This document shows positions 11,456-13,409 of a stretch of 13,409 nt of DNA, in pieces. Source of the stretch: CALXCT01 sp964422185 (GTDB taxonomy: Bacteria > Bacillota > Clostridia > Oscillospirales > Oscillospiraceae); the NCBI GenBank assembly GCA_964422185.1, contig CAYRAG010000048.1, positions 1 through 13,409 on the forward strand. The letters are read 5' to 3'. The position numbers and the translations under genes are program-made. Under the pieces are notes generated by a model. That model saw only the letters and a list, made by a program, of their open reading frames with translations. It was not told where the DNA came from and ran no database searches. Each line of letters begins with the position of its first letter. The first letter of the stretch is position 1.

Positions 11456-12127
11456 TCAGCGTGCGCCGTACCGCTCCAGGTACGCCTCCATCCTCTCCCG
11501 GATCCCGTCGTCGATATACACGGTTCCGTCCACCGGCCGGTTGTGGAGGTACGCGATCACCTCCCGCACGGTGACGATGGGAAACACCTGGATCCCGTAG
11601 TCCTGGCGCAGCTCCTCCAGGGTGGAGCAGTCCCGGGTGCCCCGCTCCATCCGATCCACGGACACGAACAGGGCGGCAATCTTCACCTCCGCCACATGCC
11701 GGAACAGCTCCACGGTCTCCCGCACCGCGGTGCCGGCGGTGACTACATCCTCAATGATGGCGATCCGATCCCCGTCTTTCGGCTGGTATCCGACCATGGA
11801 TCCGCCCTCGCCGTGATCCTTGGCCTCCTTGCGGTTGAAGCAGTAGGGCAGATCCCGTCCGTAACTGCGGTACAGCGACGCCGCCGCGGTCACGGCCAGG
11901 GGAATCCCCTTGTACGCCGGCCCGAACAGGGCGTCAATGCCGTCCGGCATGTTCTCCTGCACGCAGGAGGCGTAGTAGTCCCCCAGCATGGCCGCCTGGG
12001 CGCCTGTTTTGTAGTTGCCGGTATTGACGAAATAGGGGGTCTGCCGCCCGGACTTGGTGACAAAATCCCCGAAAGTCAGCACGCCGGAGCGCACCATAAA
12101 AGTGATAAAATCCTCTTTGTATCCCAT
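11456..12127 (-). CDS. pyrE: Orotate phosphoribosyltransferase
   Basis: PyrE joins orotate and PRPP to make orotidine 5'-monophosphate, the penultimate step of UMP synthesis. The 223-residue product shows SGRQTPYFVNTGNY (26-39), FGPAYKGIPLA (68-78), the FNRKEAKDHGEGG loop (97-109) that closes over the active site, and the PRPP-binding signature RIAIIEDVVTAGTAVRE (121-137). The ATG at 12127 has GGGAG five bases upstream and matches family starts; a longer open frame to 12202 overlaps the -10 region and is rejected. It is the first gene of the eight-gene minus-strand run, with a good promoter at 12193-12221. Confidence 0.97.
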   Translation of the reverse strand: MGYKEDFITFMVRSGVLTFGDFVTKSGRQTPYFVNTGNYKTGAQAAMLGDYYASCVQENMPDGIDALFGPAYKGIPLAVTAAASLYRSYGRDLPYCFNRKEAKDHGEGGSMVGYQPKDGDRIAIIEDVVTAGTAVRETVELFRHVAEVKIAALFVSVDRMERGTRDCSTLEELRQDYGIQVFPIVTVREVIAYLHNRPVDGTVYIDDGIRERMEAYLERYGAR

Positions 12128-12192
12128 CTGTCTCCCGCCCTCGCACGCCCCTGTTCCGGAGCCGGTCTGAAACCTCAAATTGCAATCGTAGT

Positions 12193-12221
12193 ATTCTATC
12201 ATACCCCGGAAACCGTGACAA
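12193..12221 (-). promoter_or_regulatory. Promoter of the pyrE-uvrB-...-YczE operon
   Basis: On the minus strand TTGTCA (12216-12221) and TAGAAT (12193-12198) are 17 bases apart, with TG one base before the -10. Transcription would start near 12186, leaving a leader of about 58 bases that shows no PyrR-binding motif or terminator-like hairpin. The same TG-N-TAGAAT element is found at pyrB. Confidence 0.65.
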
Positions 12222-12228
12222 GATGATT

Positions 12229-12344
12229 TTCAAAAGGAAAAAATCTCCGGAAACCGGTCGGATCCGCCTCCTCCCGCGCCCGGGGCGGCGATCCGGGGCC
12301 CGGGTGGCAAACTGCACAGGGCGAATCTAATTTTCAATATTATA
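12229..12344 (-). promoter_or_regulatory. Possible second upstream promoter and structured leader of pyrE
   Basis: A perfect minus-strand TATAAT (12339-12344) has ATGTCA (12362-12367) 17 bases upstream, whose position overlaps the -35 of trhA. A transcript from here would carry a leader of about 200 bases containing CCCGGG repeated at 12279-12284 and 12299-12304, the palindrome CGGATCCG (12259-12266), and CCGG-TTT-CCGG followed by six T (12238-12257 on minus). The hairpin before the T-run has only 4 bp, so attenuation is uncertain. Confidence 0.3.
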
Positions 12345-12360
12345 TTTCGTCATTTTCATC

Positions 12361-12389
12361 TTGACATTACGCCGCGTCCGGGTTATACT
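12361..12389 (+). promoter_or_regulatory. trhA promoter
   Basis: Perfect TTGACA (12361-12366), 17 bases, then TATACT (12384-12389). The A/T-rich stretch at 12326-12360 could act as an UP element. Transcription would start near 12396, 26 bases before the ATG. Confidence 0.75.
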
Positions 12390-12421
12390 GTGGGCAAGAA
12401 CAAGGAAAGGACGCAACCGCC

Positions 12422-13156
12422 ATGACAAACAGCATACCTTACAACACCGTTCCCTGCCCCTCCGTCGCCCGCGTGCGGAGACGGCCCGTGGAAGCGGCCC
12501 GCGATCCCTACGACGGTCTCCGTCCCTGGTCCGCCATCACCCACGGCGCCGGTCTGGTTCTCTCGGTCATCGGAACCGTGCTTCTTCTGTACCGGGCCCT
12601 GACACTGGGCTGCAGCAGCTGGAGAGTGGCGGGCTTCGCCATCTACGGTCTGTCCCTGATCGTGCTCTACACCGCCTCCACCCTGTACCACTCGGTAAAT
12701 ACCACGGTGGAGGGGCGCATCCTGCTGCGCAAGTGCGACCACACCGCCATCTACTTCCTCATCGCCGGCACCTACACCCCCATCTGCCTGACCGCTCTGC
12801 GCGGCGCCATGGGGTATACCCTGCTGGCCATCGTCTGGGGACTGGCATTCGCCGGGGTCTTCATGAGCATCTTCTGGATCAACTGCCCGCGGATCGTGTC
12901 CTCCAGCATCTATCTGGCCATGGGCTGGATGCTCGCCATCGCGGCGTTCCCCCTCTCCCGCACCGTGGGCGCCAGCGGCATCCTGTGGCTGCTGGCCGGC
13001 GGCATCCTCTACTCGGTGGGCGGCATCCTCTACGCGCTGAAATGGCCGGGCAGGGACAACCCGCGCTTCGGCTGCCACGAGATCTTCCATGTCTTTATCG
13101 TGCTGGGCTCCATCGCCCACTTCCTGATGATCTATCTGATTCTCCCGACCCTGTGA
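12422..13156 (+). CDS. trhA: Hemolysin III / TrhA family membrane protein (PAQR superfamily)
   Basis: A seven-helix inner-membrane protein of the HlyIII/YqfA/TrhA family, related to eukaryotic PAQR receptors; bacterial members influence membrane lipid homeostasis and are not established toxins. The 244 residues contain the metal-site motifs: WSAITHG (36-42), STLYHS (86-91, S86 and H90), CDHTAIYFLIAGTYTP (105-120, D106), YSVGGILYALKWPGR (197-211) and CHEIFHVFIVLGSIAHF (218-234, with H219, H223 and H233). These conserved Ser, Asp and His residues are those thought to hold zinc. A hydrophilic N-terminal extension of about 35 residues precedes the first helix, longer than in most short members; there is no later ATG before the conserved core, and AAGGAAAGGA precedes 12422. 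It is a one-gene unit with its own promoter and terminator. Confidence 0.94.
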   Translation: MTNSIPYNTVPCPSVARVRRRPVEAARDPYDGLRPWSAITHGAGLVLSVIGTVLLLYRALTLGCSSWRVAGFAIYGLSLIVLYTASTLYHSVNTTVEGRILLRKCDHTAIYFLIAGTYTPICLTALRGAMGYTLLAIVWGLAFAGVFMSIFWINCPRIVSSSIYLAMGWMLAIAAFPLSRTVGASGILWLLAGGILYSVGGILYALKWPGRDNPRFGCHEIFHVFIVLGSIAHFLMIYLILPTL

Positions 13157-13166
13157 ACGAGATTGT

Positions 13167-13206
13167 AAGCGGGAACCGCCCTCTTTCTGGCGGTTCCCGC
13201 TTTTTT
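13167..13206 (+). terminator. trhA terminator
   Basis: GCGGGAACCGCC (13169-13180) pairs perfectly with GGCGGTTCCCGC (13189-13200) around an 8-base loop, followed by six T (13201-13206). It begins 10 bases after the trhA stop codon. Confidence 0.96.
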
Positions 13207-13237
13207 CATGCTCATGTGGCTTTTCAGCGAAAACTAC

Positions 13238-13253
13238 AAACCGGATACGGTTT
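13238..13253. repeat. Inverted repeat at the left edge of the repeat array
   Basis: AAACCG (13238-13243) and CGGTTT (13248-13253) form a perfect 6-bp inverted repeat around GATA. Its right arm runs into the first unit of the tandem array. Confidence 0.55.
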
Positions 13254-13382
13254 AACCAAGATTTAACAAAGGTCATCCGGCTCATCTGGACTCATTCGAG
13301 TCATTCGAGGCCATCCGGGGTCATCCAAGATTAACCAAGATTTAACCAAGGCCTAACCAAGGTTATCCAGGGTTATCTGACA
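13251..13382. repeat. Degenerate short-period tandem repeat array (about 13 units of 9-11 bp)
   Basis: Thirteen consecutive units of 9-11 bases can be laid out, starting at 13251, 13262, 13273, 13282, 13292, 13301, 13311, 13321, 13331, 13341, 13352, 13363 and 13373. They share a loose core YYAWCYRRG. Two sub-types occur: TTTAACCAAG-like units at both ends of the array and TCATCCGGG-like units in the middle, including an exact doublet TCATTCGAG (13292-13300, 13301-13309). The period is not a multiple of three, which argues against a coding repeat. There is no gene within it. Confidence 0.7.
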
Positions 13383-13385
13383 CTC

Positions 13386-13408
13386 TCCCACGATGAGACA
13401 TTGTGGGA
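13386..13408. repeat. Ten-bp-stem hairpin at the right edge
   Basis: TCCCACGATG (13386-13395) pairs with CATTGTGGGA (13399-13408) around the three-base loop AGA, with one G-T pair. It closes the repeat array and lies one base from the window end. A following T-run would make it a terminator, but that sequence is not visible. Confidence 0.6.
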
Positions 13409-13409
13409 T

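Noticed and set aside
12383..13285. A 300-codon minus-strand open frame opposite trhA.
   Set aside because: Antisense to a clear TrhA gene and running through its terminator; no domain recognised.
13251..13382. CRISPR array or oriC as explanation of the terminal repeats.
   Set aside because: Units are only 9-11 bp, contiguous without spacers, and match the DnaA box imperfectly; no dnaA, dnaN or cas gene is nearby.

Overview
The window looks like an ordinary chromosomal segment of a GC-rich Bacillota, most likely class Clostridia (Oscillospirales or a similar gut lineage). This is inferred from GGAGG-type ribosome binding sites, tRNA genes with encoded CCA, consensus sigma-A promoters, and a protein set (AAA-ATPase-like/PD-(D/E)XK, YczE/DUF6198, DUF2804, HlyIII/TrhA) typical of that group. 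I cannot name a genus.

Layout: (1) 1-319, minus: 5' part of an AAA-ATPase-like gene running off the left edge, with its own promoter. (2) 626-1684, plus: pyrB (aspartate carbamoyltransferase), carrying a short C-terminal four-cysteine tail that resembles the zinc domain of the regulatory subunit PyrI. (3) 1833-2584, plus: one promoter, five tRNA genes (Gly-TCC, Arg-TCT, His-GTG, Gln-TTG, Lys-TTT) and a strong hairpin terminator that also closes the opposing operon. (4) 12221 down to 2590, minus: a tightly packed co-directional run of eight genes, pyrE - uvrB - EamA transporter - ybaK - DUF5131 - uvrA - DUF2804 - YczE family, probably read from the pyrE promoter and ending at the shared terminator. 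(5) 12361-13206, plus: trhA (HlyIII/PAQR family) with a consensus promoter and a perfect 12-bp-stem terminator. (6) 13238-13409: a noncoding stretch with thirteen degenerate repeats of 9-11 bp between two hairpins.

Functionally the window holds two pyrimidine genes in separate transcription units (pyrB; pyrE), two of the three nucleotide-excision-repair incision genes (uvrB, uvrA), a translation-quality gene (ybaK), membrane proteins and a tRNA cluster. The points most worth a second look are the PyrI-like tail on PyrB, the three-cysteine DUF5131 protein placed between uvrB and uvrA, and the short-period repeat array at the right edge. I found no CRISPR array, insertion sequence, phage gene block or clearly new multi-gene system.
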